Positions 1-5,670 of a stretch of DNA of 7,988 nucleotides are shown in pieces. The position numbers and the translations under genes were made by a program. Origin of the DNA: Desulfobacterales bacterium (lineage in GTDB: Bacteria > Desulfobacterota > Desulfobacteria > Desulfobacterales > C00003060); assembly GCA_020347085.1 (NCBI GenBank), contig CP070769.1, positions 1,546,064-1,554,051 of the forward strand, given 5' to 3'. Each line of letters opens with the position of its first letter. Position 1 is the stretch's first letter. The notes beneath the pieces are model-generated. The model did no database searches, was not told the origin of the DNA, and saw only the letters and a list, made by a program, of their open reading frames with translations.

Positions 1-807
1 ACTGGACTTCATAATCTCCCGGGTATTGACCGTGGTGAAGAAGTTGAAGTAGTCTTTCCGGGTATTAATGGCCATGACCAGCTCCTCTAAGGAGGCATTC
101 CCCGCCCTTTCCCCAAGGCCGTTCATCGTACACTCGACTTGCCTTGCTCCGTTTTCTATGGCGGCTAAGGTATTGGCCGTAGCCAAGCCTAGGTCATTAT
201 GGCAGTGAACACTGAGCACGATTCTGTCGATATCTGAAACATTTTCCTTCAGATAAGCGATGAGTTGGCCAAACTGTTCGGGGACGGCATAACCAACCGT
301 GTCCGGGATGTTAACGACGGTAGCACCAGCAGCAACGACCTGTTCTACGACCTTAACCAGATATTCCGGATCAGTCCTGGAGGCGTCCTCAGGAGAGTAC
401 TCTATCTCAGGACATAGAGATTTGGCGTACTTTAAGGCCTCAAGTCCTCGCTCTAATTGCTTTTTTCGATCCGTACCAAACTTCTTCTGGATATGAATGT
501 CTGACGATGGCAGGAACACGTGAATCCGTGCTTTTTCAGCACCTTTTATGGCATTCCAGGCTGCGTCAATATCTTCGCGAACAGCGCGCGCCAATGCTAC
601 GATGGTAGGGCCTTTCACCTTCTCGGCAATCGCCTTCACAGCCTCAAAGTCACCCGGAGATGAAATCGGGAACCCGGCCTCAATGGCATCCACGCCCAAA
701 CGGGCTAATTGCAAGGCGACCTCCAGCTTCTCTCGCGGGTTAAGGCATGCCCCTGGAATCTGTTCACCATCTCTCAACGTCGTGTCAAAAATAAAGATCT
801 TTTCCAT
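1..807 (-). CDS. leuA: 2-isopropylmalate synthase, N-terminal part (3' end outside window)
   Basis: This enzyme condenses acetyl-CoA with 2-oxoisovalerate to give 2-isopropylmalate, the first committed step of leucine synthesis, in the cytoplasm. The 269 residues visible are the HMGL-like TIM-barrel half; the family is usually about 500 residues, so the C-terminal regulatory domain lies beyond the left edge. Seen motifs are FDTTLRDGEQ at residues 7-16 (catalytic Arg12 and metal ligand Asp13), HCHNDLG at 201-207 (metal-binding His201 and His203) and NGLGERAGN at 229-237. The ATG at 807 has GGAGG at 813-817, five bases upstream, and matches where family members normally begin. A second in-frame ATG at 900 with a stronger ribosome binding site would add 31 acidic residues. 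The leucine-rich leader upstream independently supports leuA over citramalate or homocitrate synthase. Other leu genes may follow off the left edge. Confidence 0.95.
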   Translation of the reverse strand, partial: MEKIFIFDTTLRDGEQIPGACLNPREKLEVALQLARLGVDAIEAGFPISSPGDFEAVKAIAEKVKGPTIVALARAVREDIDAAWNAIKGAEKARIHVFLPSSDIHIQKKFGTDRKKQLERGLEALKYAKSLCPEIEYSPEDASRTDPEYLVKVVEQVVAAGATVVNIPDTVGYAVPEQFGQLIAYLKENVSDIDRIVLSVHCHNDLGLATANTLAAIENGARQVECTMNGLGERAGNASLEELVMAINTRKDYFNFFTTVNTREIMKSS

Positions 808-900
808 GGGTTCCTCCGTGTGGTCTTCTTTTTCTTTCAAACTATGGTTGTTTGCAAGCTTGCCAAGATCACCTTCGTCTTCATCAAGATCGAGCCCCAT

Positions 901-913
901 TCGCCTCACCTCC
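901..913 (-). promoter_or_regulatory. Strong ribosome binding site before an alternative leuA start at 900
   Basis: On the minus strand positions 913-906 read GGAGGTGA, a perfect 8-base complement to the usual 16S rRNA 3' tail, five bases before an ATG at 900. That ATG is in frame with the conserved leuA start at 807, with no stop between. Translation from it would give a 31-residue, Asp/Glu/Lys-rich N-terminal extension that has no counterpart I know in LeuA. It could be the true start, a second start, or an upstream initiation point that loads ribosomes onto leuA. Confidence 0.55.
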
Positions 914-977
914 CCACTGGATCGCACGATAGGTTATATGGCTTAGAGTTAACCGTCCCAACAAGGACCCTGTGACC

Positions 978-1009
978 AAAAAAAAGCCGCAGGTTTTTCT
1001 GCCTGCGGC
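978..1009 (-). terminator. Intrinsic terminator of the leu attenuator
   Basis: Reading the minus strand, GCCGCAGG (1009-1002) and CCTGCGGC (993-986) form a perfect 8-bp GC-rich stem with an 8-base loop, immediately followed by eight T (985-978). The T-tract lies only on the minus-strand side, so it acts on transcripts heading to leuA. It stands between the leader peptide and leuA, so it would cut transcription before the structural gene. Its 5' arm is also the 3' arm of the competing antiterminator. Confidence 0.9.
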
Positions 1010-1048
1010 CCGTCATCATCTGAATTGTGCGTGAATTACCGCAGGCAG
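999..1048 (-). promoter_or_regulatory. Antiterminator hairpin of the leu attenuator
   Basis: On the minus strand CTGCCTGCGG (1048-1039, the last codons of the leader peptide) is the exact reverse complement of CCGCAGGCAG (1008-999), giving a 10-bp stem around a 30-base loop. The second arm contains most of the 5' arm of the terminator, so the two hairpins exclude each other. A ribosome stalled on the leucine codons (up to about 1060) would leave the first arm free and favour this structure, allowing read-through. A ribosome reaching the stop at 1036 would cover it and favour termination. Confidence 0.85.
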
Positions 1049-1104
1049 ATCCCTCCCTGAAGAAGCCCAAGAAGAAGCAAAAGGCCAAGCAGCAATAAAC
1101 GCAT
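1036..1104 (-). CDS. leuL: leu operon leader peptide (22 residues, 12 leucines)
   Basis: This short gene most likely works only by being translated: ribosome speed over its leucine codons reports the supply of charged leucyl-tRNA. It encodes 22 residues with Leu at 3-6, 8-12, 14-15 and 21, i.e. 11 of residues 3-15, using TTA, TTG, CTG and mostly CTT codons. The start ATG at 1104 has GAGGA at 1115-1111, six bases upstream, and the stop TAA is at 1038-1036. Its last four codons form one arm of the antiterminator, and the intrinsic terminator begins 27 bases past the stop. The design matches the classical leader-peptide attenuators of enterobacterial leu operons; the peptide itself shows no other expected function. 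A hydrophobic micropeptide is the alternative, but the paired hairpins make attenuation much more likely. Confidence 0.88.
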   Translation of the reverse strand: MRLLLLGLLLLLGLLQGGICLR

Positions 1105-1128
1105 GACAGATCCTCACATAAAGACTTA

Positions 1129-1175
1129 TTTATAAACTTGTGAATACTAAAATCACAATATTCACTGCATGTCAA
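1129..1175 (-). promoter_or_regulatory. Probable promoter region of the leu leader
   Basis: Two overlapping candidates read toward leuA. One has a consensus -35 TTGACA at 1175-1170 but only weak -10 matches (TTTTAG at 1152-1147, 17-bp spacer). The other has TTGTGA at 1158-1153, an 18-bp spacer and a good -10 TATAAA at 1134-1129, placing the transcript start near 1122, just before the leader's ribosome binding site. I cannot tell which is used; both would transcribe the attenuator. Confidence 0.55.
1140..1165. repeat. Perfect 7-bp inverted repeat within the leu promoter
   Basis: GTGAATA at 1140-1146 and TATTCAC at 1159-1165 are exact reverse complements separated by 12 bases. The repeat lies across the candidate promoter elements, so it could be an operator for a repressor or activator acting on top of attenuation. 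A nested TCACAA/TTGTGA-type symmetry overlaps it (1138-1158). The region is AT-rich, so chance is a real possibility. Confidence 0.4.
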
Positions 1176-1223
1176 CAAACTTTTTCTTGGAACTTGCCGC
1201 CGGCTGCCCATTTTGAACTGCAA

Positions 1224-1712
1224 CAGCGAGCGCCTTCCCTCTTCCTATTTAGTGCCCATCCATAAATAACGTGACAAGTGTTGGGTGCAGCGTAAGTTTC
1301 CAATTCATAAATGTGGAGTTTTTTTGATGGGCAAGGCCGCACAAGGGTTTTCGTTGAGGCGTACAGATGGTACTCCGCAGGCGCAAACCCGCGGTGAACG
1401 CCGCTCATCGGAAAAAGGGCCATTTATGGATGGAAACCATTTAGCTTATCGCGACTGCGCACAGCTTCAATCCTATAGGCCCGGAGGCTGGGAGGGTGGC
1501 GCGTGCAGGGTACATACTGGTCAAATGGATCCGCCTGGAACAAATACCATTGCTTTTTTGTACTCTTTTGGGTTATATAAGTAAACTTGTACTGCCTCTT
1601 TTCTCTTGCCGGGTTCTTTTTCAACTTGCCTGCGCTGGTTTGCTGAACGAGAAAGGGCCGCACCATAAGGGGCTGGGCAAGTGAGAGGTCTGAGCAAGAT
1701 AAGGAAAATGCC
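1224..1712. other. Non-coding stretch upstream of the PilZ gene
   Basis: About 490 bases lie between the leu promoter and the PilZ gene with no convincing gene. An 85-codon frame at 1327-1584 (+) has a weak GGAG before its ATG but an unremarkable, low-similarity-looking product. Stem-forming sequence occurs around 1455-1508: CAGCTTC (1462-1468) can pair with GAGGCTG (1484-1490), flanked by CTGCGC and GCGTGCAG. No known riboswitch, tRNA or small-RNA signature was recognised. The 3' part carries the candidate PilZ promoter. Confidence 0.5.
1550..1579 (+). promoter_or_regulatory. Candidate promoter for the PilZ gene
   Basis: TTGCTT at 1550-1555 is followed after 17-18 bases by TTATAT/TATATA at 1573-1579. 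The -10 is good and the -35 only moderate. A start near 1586 would give a 5' leader of roughly 130 bases before the PilZ start. It is a pattern match only. Confidence 0.35.
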
Positions 1713-2057
1713 GTGATGTCCGAGTCTGGGGAAAGAAGATCTGAAACCAGAACCACAGTAGATGAATATTATAGCGTCGAATTCGCAATATCCGGTGCTG
1801 AGTACATATATCAGTTCAGAATTTGGAACCTATCGGCACAGGGCATGTGTGTTGTGGTTAGAGAGGATTCCGATCTGTTGAAGCATTTGAAGGTCGGTGA
1901 TGTCATCAACCTGAAATACCGTCCGGCTGACCTAAAAAATCCAACAGCAAACCTAAGAACACAAATCAGGCATATTACCAATCAGGAACAGGGGCACTTC
2001 AAAGGGCATGTACTCGTTGGTTTGGAAATCTTGGAAGAACGAGCTGCTGATGCGTGA
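1713..2057 (+). CDS. Small single-domain PilZ protein (probable cyclic di-GMP receptor)
   Basis: PilZ proteins bind the second messenger cyclic di-GMP and pass the signal on to motility, exopolysaccharide or other targets. This 114-residue protein is essentially one PilZ domain. The arginine motif RxxxR is Arg9-Ser-Glu-Thr-Arg13, and the second motif [D/N]xSxxG is Asn39-Leu-Ser-Ala-Gln-Gly44, so the ligand-binding residues look intact. The closing strand, around LVGLEIL at 101-107, is also typical. There is no signal peptide, membrane segment or second domain. The GTG at 1713 and ATG at 1716 are both usable; AAGGA at 1701-1705 sits 7 and 10 bases upstream respectively. It is the only plus-strand gene here and converges on the polyprenyl synthase gene, so its partner cannot be read from context. 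Confidence 0.85.
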   Translation: MMSESGERRSETRTTVDEYYSVEFAISGAEYIYQFRIWNLSAQGMCVVVREDSDLLKHLKVGDVINLKYRPADLKNPTANLRTQIRHITNQEQGHFKGHVLVGLEILEERAADA

Positions 2058-2113
2058 AAATCGCTTGCAGAGGGGGGAAACGAGCAAGAAGGCCACAGTT
2101 TTAAAAAGGGGAA

Positions 2114-3094
2114 CTACATCTGCCGGATTAGCACATAGTCGGCTAGCTGCTCCAGAAGCTTTCGGGGTTGTGAAGGGCCAAACATATCAAGACACGTCTT
2201 TGCTTGTTCGATGTGCTCCTGGGCACGCTTTCTGGTGTATACGATACCGCCGTACTTCTTGATAAGCTTCAACACGGTCTCAAAATCCGCTTCCATCATG
2301 TCCATATCTCGAATGGCGATTTCCAGGCGTCTGCGGTCCTCCCCAGTAGCTTGATTTAACGCATAGATGACGGGTAATGTCAGCTTCCCCTCCCTGAGAT
2401 CTGTTCCTATAGGCTTTCCGAGTATTCTGGTGTCCGCAGTATAATCAAGTATATCATCTGCCATTTGAAAGGCAATTCCCAGCTGATATCCATAGTCGCG
2501 TAGTGCCTCCACCTGTTTCTCTGGCGCCCCGGCAAGCAAAGCTCCCACTTGGCACGCTGCCTGAATCAGACAGGCCGTCTTTCGCCTGATCACTTCCGTG
2601 TAATCTGCCTCGTCTACAGCGAGATCTCCCCTGTGCAACAACTGCTGTATTTCTCCCTCGGACATTTGGGCTGTCGTGTGGGCGAGGATGTCAATAATGG
2701 GAACAGAATCTGTTTTTGCTGCAATAGCGATGGAGCGAGCGAGCAGGAAGTCTCCCACTAGAACCGTAGCCGGGTTTCCCCAAATGGAATGGGCCACAGG
2801 GTTGCCGCGTCGCACAGCAGCATCGTCCACCACGTCATCATGAAGCAACGTGGCAGCATGAAGGTACTCAAACACAACTGACAAGGTCTTGTCATAGTTT
2901 CCCTTGTACCCGCAAAGTCTTGCTGAAAGTACCATAAGAAGTGGGCGTATCCTTTTCCCACCGCTAAACATAATGTATTTGGCTACATGGGACACCATCG
3001 AAAGATAAGGCTCGAGGTTCTCGGTCAGGGCCACCTCAATTTCCGCCAGGTCTTGCTGCACCGATTCCAGGATCTGTTCCTTCAGACCCTTCAT
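2114..3094 (-). CDS. Polyprenyl diphosphate synthase, probably long-chain
   Basis: The trans-prenyltransferase family extends allylic diphosphates with isopentenyl diphosphate units, usually to build the side chain of menaquinone or ubiquinone. The 326-residue length is normal. Visible motifs are GGKRIRP at 45-51, the first aspartate-rich motif DDVVD at 86-90 followed by RRG at 95-97, Lys172-Thr173, the second aspartate-rich motif DDILD at 213-217, and GTDLREGKLTLP at 230-241. The residues four and five before the first DDxxD are Thr82 and Ala81, not aromatic, which in this family removes the block to chain growth; this favours a hexa- to octaprenyl product (ispB/hepT type) over farnesyl diphosphate, but the exact length cannot be read. 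Its ATG overlaps the rimO stop as ATGA, so it is probably translated by coupling. I saw no strong terminator after it. Confidence 0.93.
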   Translation of the reverse strand: MKGLKEQILESVQQDLAEIEVALTENLEPYLSMVSHVAKYIMFSGGKRIRPLLMVLSARLCGYKGNYDKTLSVVFEYLHAATLLHDDVVDDAAVRRGNPVAHSIWGNPATVLVGDFLLARSIAIAAKTDSVPIIDILAHTTAQMSEGEIQQLLHRGDLAVDEADYTEVIRRKTACLIQAACQVGALLAGAPEKQVEALRDYGYQLGIAFQMADDILDYTADTRILGKPIGTDLREGKLTLPVIYALNQATGEDRRRLEIAIRDMDMMEADFETVLKLIKKYGGIVYTRKRAQEHIEQAKTCLDMFGPSQPRKLLEQLADYVLIRQM

Positions 3095-4416
3095 ACAATC
3101 GCTCCTCTCAGGTCATATTCGTAGGCCTCAGCAATTCGTACATGGGTGAAAGTTCCAGGTTCGGCGGATCCTTCATGGATATACACCAAACCATCAATTT
3201 CCGGCGCTTGAAAGTAGGTTCTTCCTTTCAGCAGGGAGTCCGTCCCCTCTGCGGGGCCCTCTACAAGGACCTGGAGTGTTTTGCCAACGTATTTCTGGTT
3301 GTTTTCCTTGGAAATCTCAGCTTGCCGTGACATAAGCCGATCAAAACGTTCCTGCTTCACTGTATCGGGCACATGGTTTTTCAAGACGTTTGATGGAAGG
3401 TCTGTTTCATTAGAATAGACAAAAGCACCCAGATGATCAAAGCGGACCCTTTCAACCAGATCGAGCAGGGATTCGAAGTCATGGTCGGACTCCCCCGGAA
3501 AACCCACCATTAATGTGGTGCGCAGCGCAGCGTCAGGTATTTTCCTGCGAATGCCTTCAAACAGCTCGAATATGGCTGCACTGTTGTTACGCCGTCCCAT
3601 CCTTTTTAGGATCGGCTGACTGATATGCTGGATAGGAATATCAAAATATGAACAGAGCTCGTCGTGCGAAGCGATTACCTCTATGAGCGATTCTGTAACA
3701 TGGTCTGGGTGACCATAGAGGATGCGTACCCACGCCAACCTTGAGATGTGTGTCAGCCTTTCCAAGAGGTGCTCCAGCCCATAACCAAGGCCCAGGTCCT
3801 TGCCATAGGCCGTGGTGGTCTGGGCCACAAGTATGAGGTCCTTATCGCCTGACTCCACAATGATGGTGGCTTCGGAAAGCACCTGTGCCATAGGCCGACT
3901 TTGGTGGGGGCCTCTCAGCTTCGGAATGATGCAGTAGGTACATCGGTTAGAGCACCCCTCGGCAATCTTCAGATAAGCTGTGTGCGGGGCGGTCGTGTAA
4001 AACCTTGGAAGAGATGAATCTTGGATGGGAACTTGACCGGGATCCGGCAGTACGATTCGCCTCCCGTTCAATGAGCCCTCAGCCGCTCCAACGATTCGTT
4101 CAAAGGCCCCCGTCCCGAGGAAGACATCCACCTCCGGCATGGCCTTGGCCAGATCCACGCCGTAACGTTGCGGAAGACAACCCACCACAATAAGTCTGCG
4201 CCCCTCACATTGCTGTTTCCACGCCCCCATTTCAAGCATGACATCTATTGACTCAGTCACAGCTGGCTCAATGAAGCTGCATGTGTTTACCGCAACACAG
4301 TCTGCTTCTGACTCCTCAGGCACAATCGTGTGGCCCGCCTCAAGGAGTCGGCCAAGCATTATTTCGGTGTCCACTAGATTCCTCGGACAACCTAAACTGA
4401 TGAAATGTACCTTCAT
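3091..4416 (-). CDS. rimO: Ribosomal protein S12 methylthiotransferase RimO
   Basis: RimO is a radical-SAM enzyme that adds a methylthio group to a conserved aspartate of ribosomal protein S12. The 441 residues cover the full family layout: an N-terminal UPF0004 domain with cluster cysteines Cys10, Cys46 and Cys80; a radical-SAM core with Cys155, Cys159 and Cys162 in CSNRCTYC; and a C-terminal TRAM domain from about residue 375. The opening SLGCPRNLVDTEIMLG and the QTTTAYGKDL segment are RimO-like rather than MiaB-like. The ATG at 4416 fits the family N-terminus, although no good ribosome binding site precedes it. It is the first gene of a two-gene unit and overlaps the polyprenyl synthase by four bases; the pairing appears organisational, with no obvious functional link. 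Confidence 0.95.
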   Translation of the reverse strand: MKVHFISLGCPRNLVDTEIMLGRLLEAGHTIVPEESEADCVAVNTCSFIEPAVTESIDVMLEMGAWKQQCEGRRLIVVGCLPQRYGVDLAKAMPEVDVFLGTGAFERIVGAAEGSLNGRRIVLPDPGQVPIQDSSLPRFYTTAPHTAYLKIAEGCSNRCTYCIIPKLRGPHQSRPMAQVLSEATIIVESGDKDLILVAQTTTAYGKDLGLGYGLEHLLERLTHISRLAWVRILYGHPDHVTESLIEVIASHDELCSYFDIPIQHISQPILKRMGRRNNSAAIFELFEGIRRKIPDAALRTTLMVGFPGESDHDFESLLDLVERVRFDHLGAFVYSNETDLPSNVLKNHVPDTVKQERFDRLMSRQAEISKENNQKYVGKTLQVLVEGPAEGTDSLLKGRTYFQAPEIDGLVYIHEGSAEPGTFTHVRIAEAYEYDLRGAIV

Positions 4417-4431
4417 GCTTCGTAAATCGGG

Positions 4432-4487
4432 AACCGGTTAGGCGGCTCGTTACGGTACCCGTCTCCCATCGCACCTAACGGCCTGCC
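4432..4487. repeat. Imperfect inverted repeat upstream of rimO
   Basis: GTTAGG at 4437-4442 and CCTAAC at 4476-4481 are reverse complements in the spacer between rimO and the etfA terminator, with a self-complementary AACCGGTT at 4432-4439 at one edge. The stem is short and the loop over 30 bases, so it may be an operator or nothing. The orientation is the opposite of an integron attC site. I found no convincing rimO promoter in this spacer. Confidence 0.25.
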
Positions 4488-4526
4488 ATTTACCGCTGGC
4501 GCTAGGCGAATAAGGAATAACGGGCC

Positions 4527-4563
4527 AAAAATCAAAGAGCAAGGCAATGTTGCTGCCTTGCTC
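4527..4563 (-). terminator. Intrinsic terminator after etfA
   Basis: GAGCAAGGCA (4537-4546) and TGCCTTGCTC (4554-4563) form a perfect 10-bp stem with a 7-base loop. On the minus strand the hairpin is followed by TTTGATTTTT (4536-4527). It begins 23 bases past the etfA stop and ends the etfB-etfA unit, separating it from rimO. Confidence 0.85.
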
Positions 4564-4586
4564 CTCATTGCCGTTGCCTGTTTTTC

Positions 4587-5555
4587 TCAAGATTTTAGCT
4601 TTTTCAATTCAGCTATGATAGCTGGAACCACCTCAAAGAGGTCTCCCACAATACCGTAATCAGCCTTGTTGAAGATTGGTGCTTCTGGATCTTTGTTTAT
4701 AGCTACAATATACTTTGAAGCTCCCATGCCAGCCAGATGCTGGATGGCCCCGGAGATCCCACAAGCAATGTAAAGGTTTGGGGAGACCACCTTGCCTGTC
4801 TGGCCCACCTGATCAGAATGAGGGCGCCACCCTTCGTCTACTGCTGATCTCGACGCTCCCACCGTACCGCCCAGAATCTCGGCCAGTTCTTCAACGAGGC
4901 TAAAGTCAGGGCCTCCCATCCCGCGGCCGGCTGACACAACGACGTCGGCTTCGCTTAGATCTGCCTTTGAGGCAGCCTCCAGTCTCTTTTCTACCACCCG
5001 TGTGCTGACGGCACCTGGGTTCACTTCAATCCGTTCCATATCCCCTGCCTTTACTGCCTCCGTGATCTCCATCACGTTCGGACGGATGGCTGACATCTGC
5101 GGTACACCATCTATGGCAACCTGGGCAAGGATCTTCCCCCCGTACATAGGCTTGGTGGCAATCAGCTTTTCTTCGTCTAGGCCCAACGCGATGCAATCCA
5201 TCGCAAGACCTACTCCCAAACGCGCTGCCAGCCGCCCAGACAGGTCTTTTCCTTGACATGTAGCGCCCAATACCAAGGCCCTGGGGTCGTTGTTCTTGAC
5301 AATGTCGAAAAGCACATTGGTGTAAGCGTCTGTGGTGTAGTCCTCCAGAGCTGGGTCATCCCCCACCAGAATCTTGTCCGCCCCGTATTTTCCGAGTTCT
5401 CCGGCCATGCCGTCCACACCATAGCCGAGCACGATTGCTGTGACCGTTTCTCCAAGGATGTCAGCCAGCCGCCTCCCTTCGCTCACGGCTTCAAAGGCAA
5501 CCTTCCGAAAAGTTGTGTCAACCTGTTCTGCAAATACCAAAACGCCCTGTGCCAT
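4587..5555 (-). CDS. etfA: Electron transfer flavoprotein, alpha subunit
   Basis: EtfA carries the FAD of the EtfAB heterodimer, which takes electrons from acyl-CoA dehydrogenases and similar flavoenzymes and passes them to a quinone reductase or other acceptor. The 322-residue length is normal. The N-terminal domain I spans about residues 1-195. The FAD-binding domain II shows SAGRG at 208-212, GASR at 233-236, QVGQTGKVVSPN at 249-260, CGISGAIQHLAGM at 265-277 and AINKDPEAPIF at 286-296, ending with the DYGIVGD segment. AGGAG lies 8 bases before the ATG. It follows etfB after a 115-base spacer, wide for this pair, and is closed by the terminator at 4527-4563. The sequence alone does not show whether this is an electron-bifurcating ETF. 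Confidence 0.96.
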   Translation of the reverse strand: MAQGVLVFAEQVDTTFRKVAFEAVSEGRRLADILGETVTAIVLGYGVDGMAGELGKYGADKILVGDDPALEDYTTDAYTNVLFDIVKNNDPRALVLGATCQGKDLSGRLAARLGVGLAMDCIALGLDEEKLIATKPMYGGKILAQVAIDGVPQMSAIRPNVMEITEAVKAGDMERIEVNPGAVSTRVVEKRLEAASKADLSEADVVVSAGRGMGGPDFSLVEELAEILGGTVGASRSAVDEGWRPHSDQVGQTGKVVSPNLYIACGISGAIQHLAGMGASKYIVAINKDPEAPIFNKADYGIVGDLFEVVPAIIAELKKLKS

Positions 5556-5670
5556 ATTCGTTTCTCCTCTTTATTCAAAATATGGTTATTCGTTGTAGAG
5601 CAAGGTTGCGCTCATCATGGAATGTTGGAGTACTGGAGTATTGGGACATAACACCAGAAGCCCGCAAAGT
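5556..5670. repeat. Repeat-bearing spacer between etfB and etfA
   Basis: Within this 115-base spacer TGGAGTAC (5626-5633) is followed directly by TGGAGTAT (5634-5641) and TGG, a short tandem pattern. The 12-mer GCAAGGTTGCGC at 5600-5611 recurs at 7778-7789, also in an intergenic stretch. Together these suggest a dispersed intergenic repeat inserted between two genes normally close together. The etfA ribosome binding site lies outside the repeat and is intact. Confidence 0.5.

Noticed and set aside
548..975. Two plus-strand frames of 132 and 88 codons opposite leuA
   Set aside because: They are antisense shadows of leuA, with serine-rich composition typical of reverse-strand reading.
906..1223. 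105-codon minus-strand frame covering the leu leader region
   Set aside because: It runs through the terminator and the promoter in a different frame from the leucine-rich leader and has no protein-like features.
1461..1480. tRNA T-loop-like TTCAATC
   Set aside because: The flanking bases do not form a T-stem and no acceptor or anticodon arm can be drawn.
1381..1510. Possible cyclic di-GMP (GEMM) riboswitch before the PilZ gene
   Set aside because: Fragments such as GCGCAAACC on the plus strand and AGCCTCCGGGCCTA on the minus strand resemble parts of the consensus, but they lie on opposite strands and the other conserved segments are missing.
1327..1584. 85-codon frame on the plus strand with a GGAG before its ATG
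   Set aside because: The product has no recognisable domain or pattern, the ribosome binding site is weak and adjoins a run of T, and the frame overlaps the stem-forming sequence. Not supported as a gene.
2064..2088. Possible terminator between the convergent PilZ and polyprenyl synthase genes
   Set aside because: Only a 5-bp stem (CTTGC/GCAAG) around a 15-base loop, with no proper T-tract on either strand.
4437..4481. Possible integron attC site upstream of rimO
   Set aside because: GTTAGG and CCTAAC are present but in the reverse order for an attC site, and the internal paired arms are missing.
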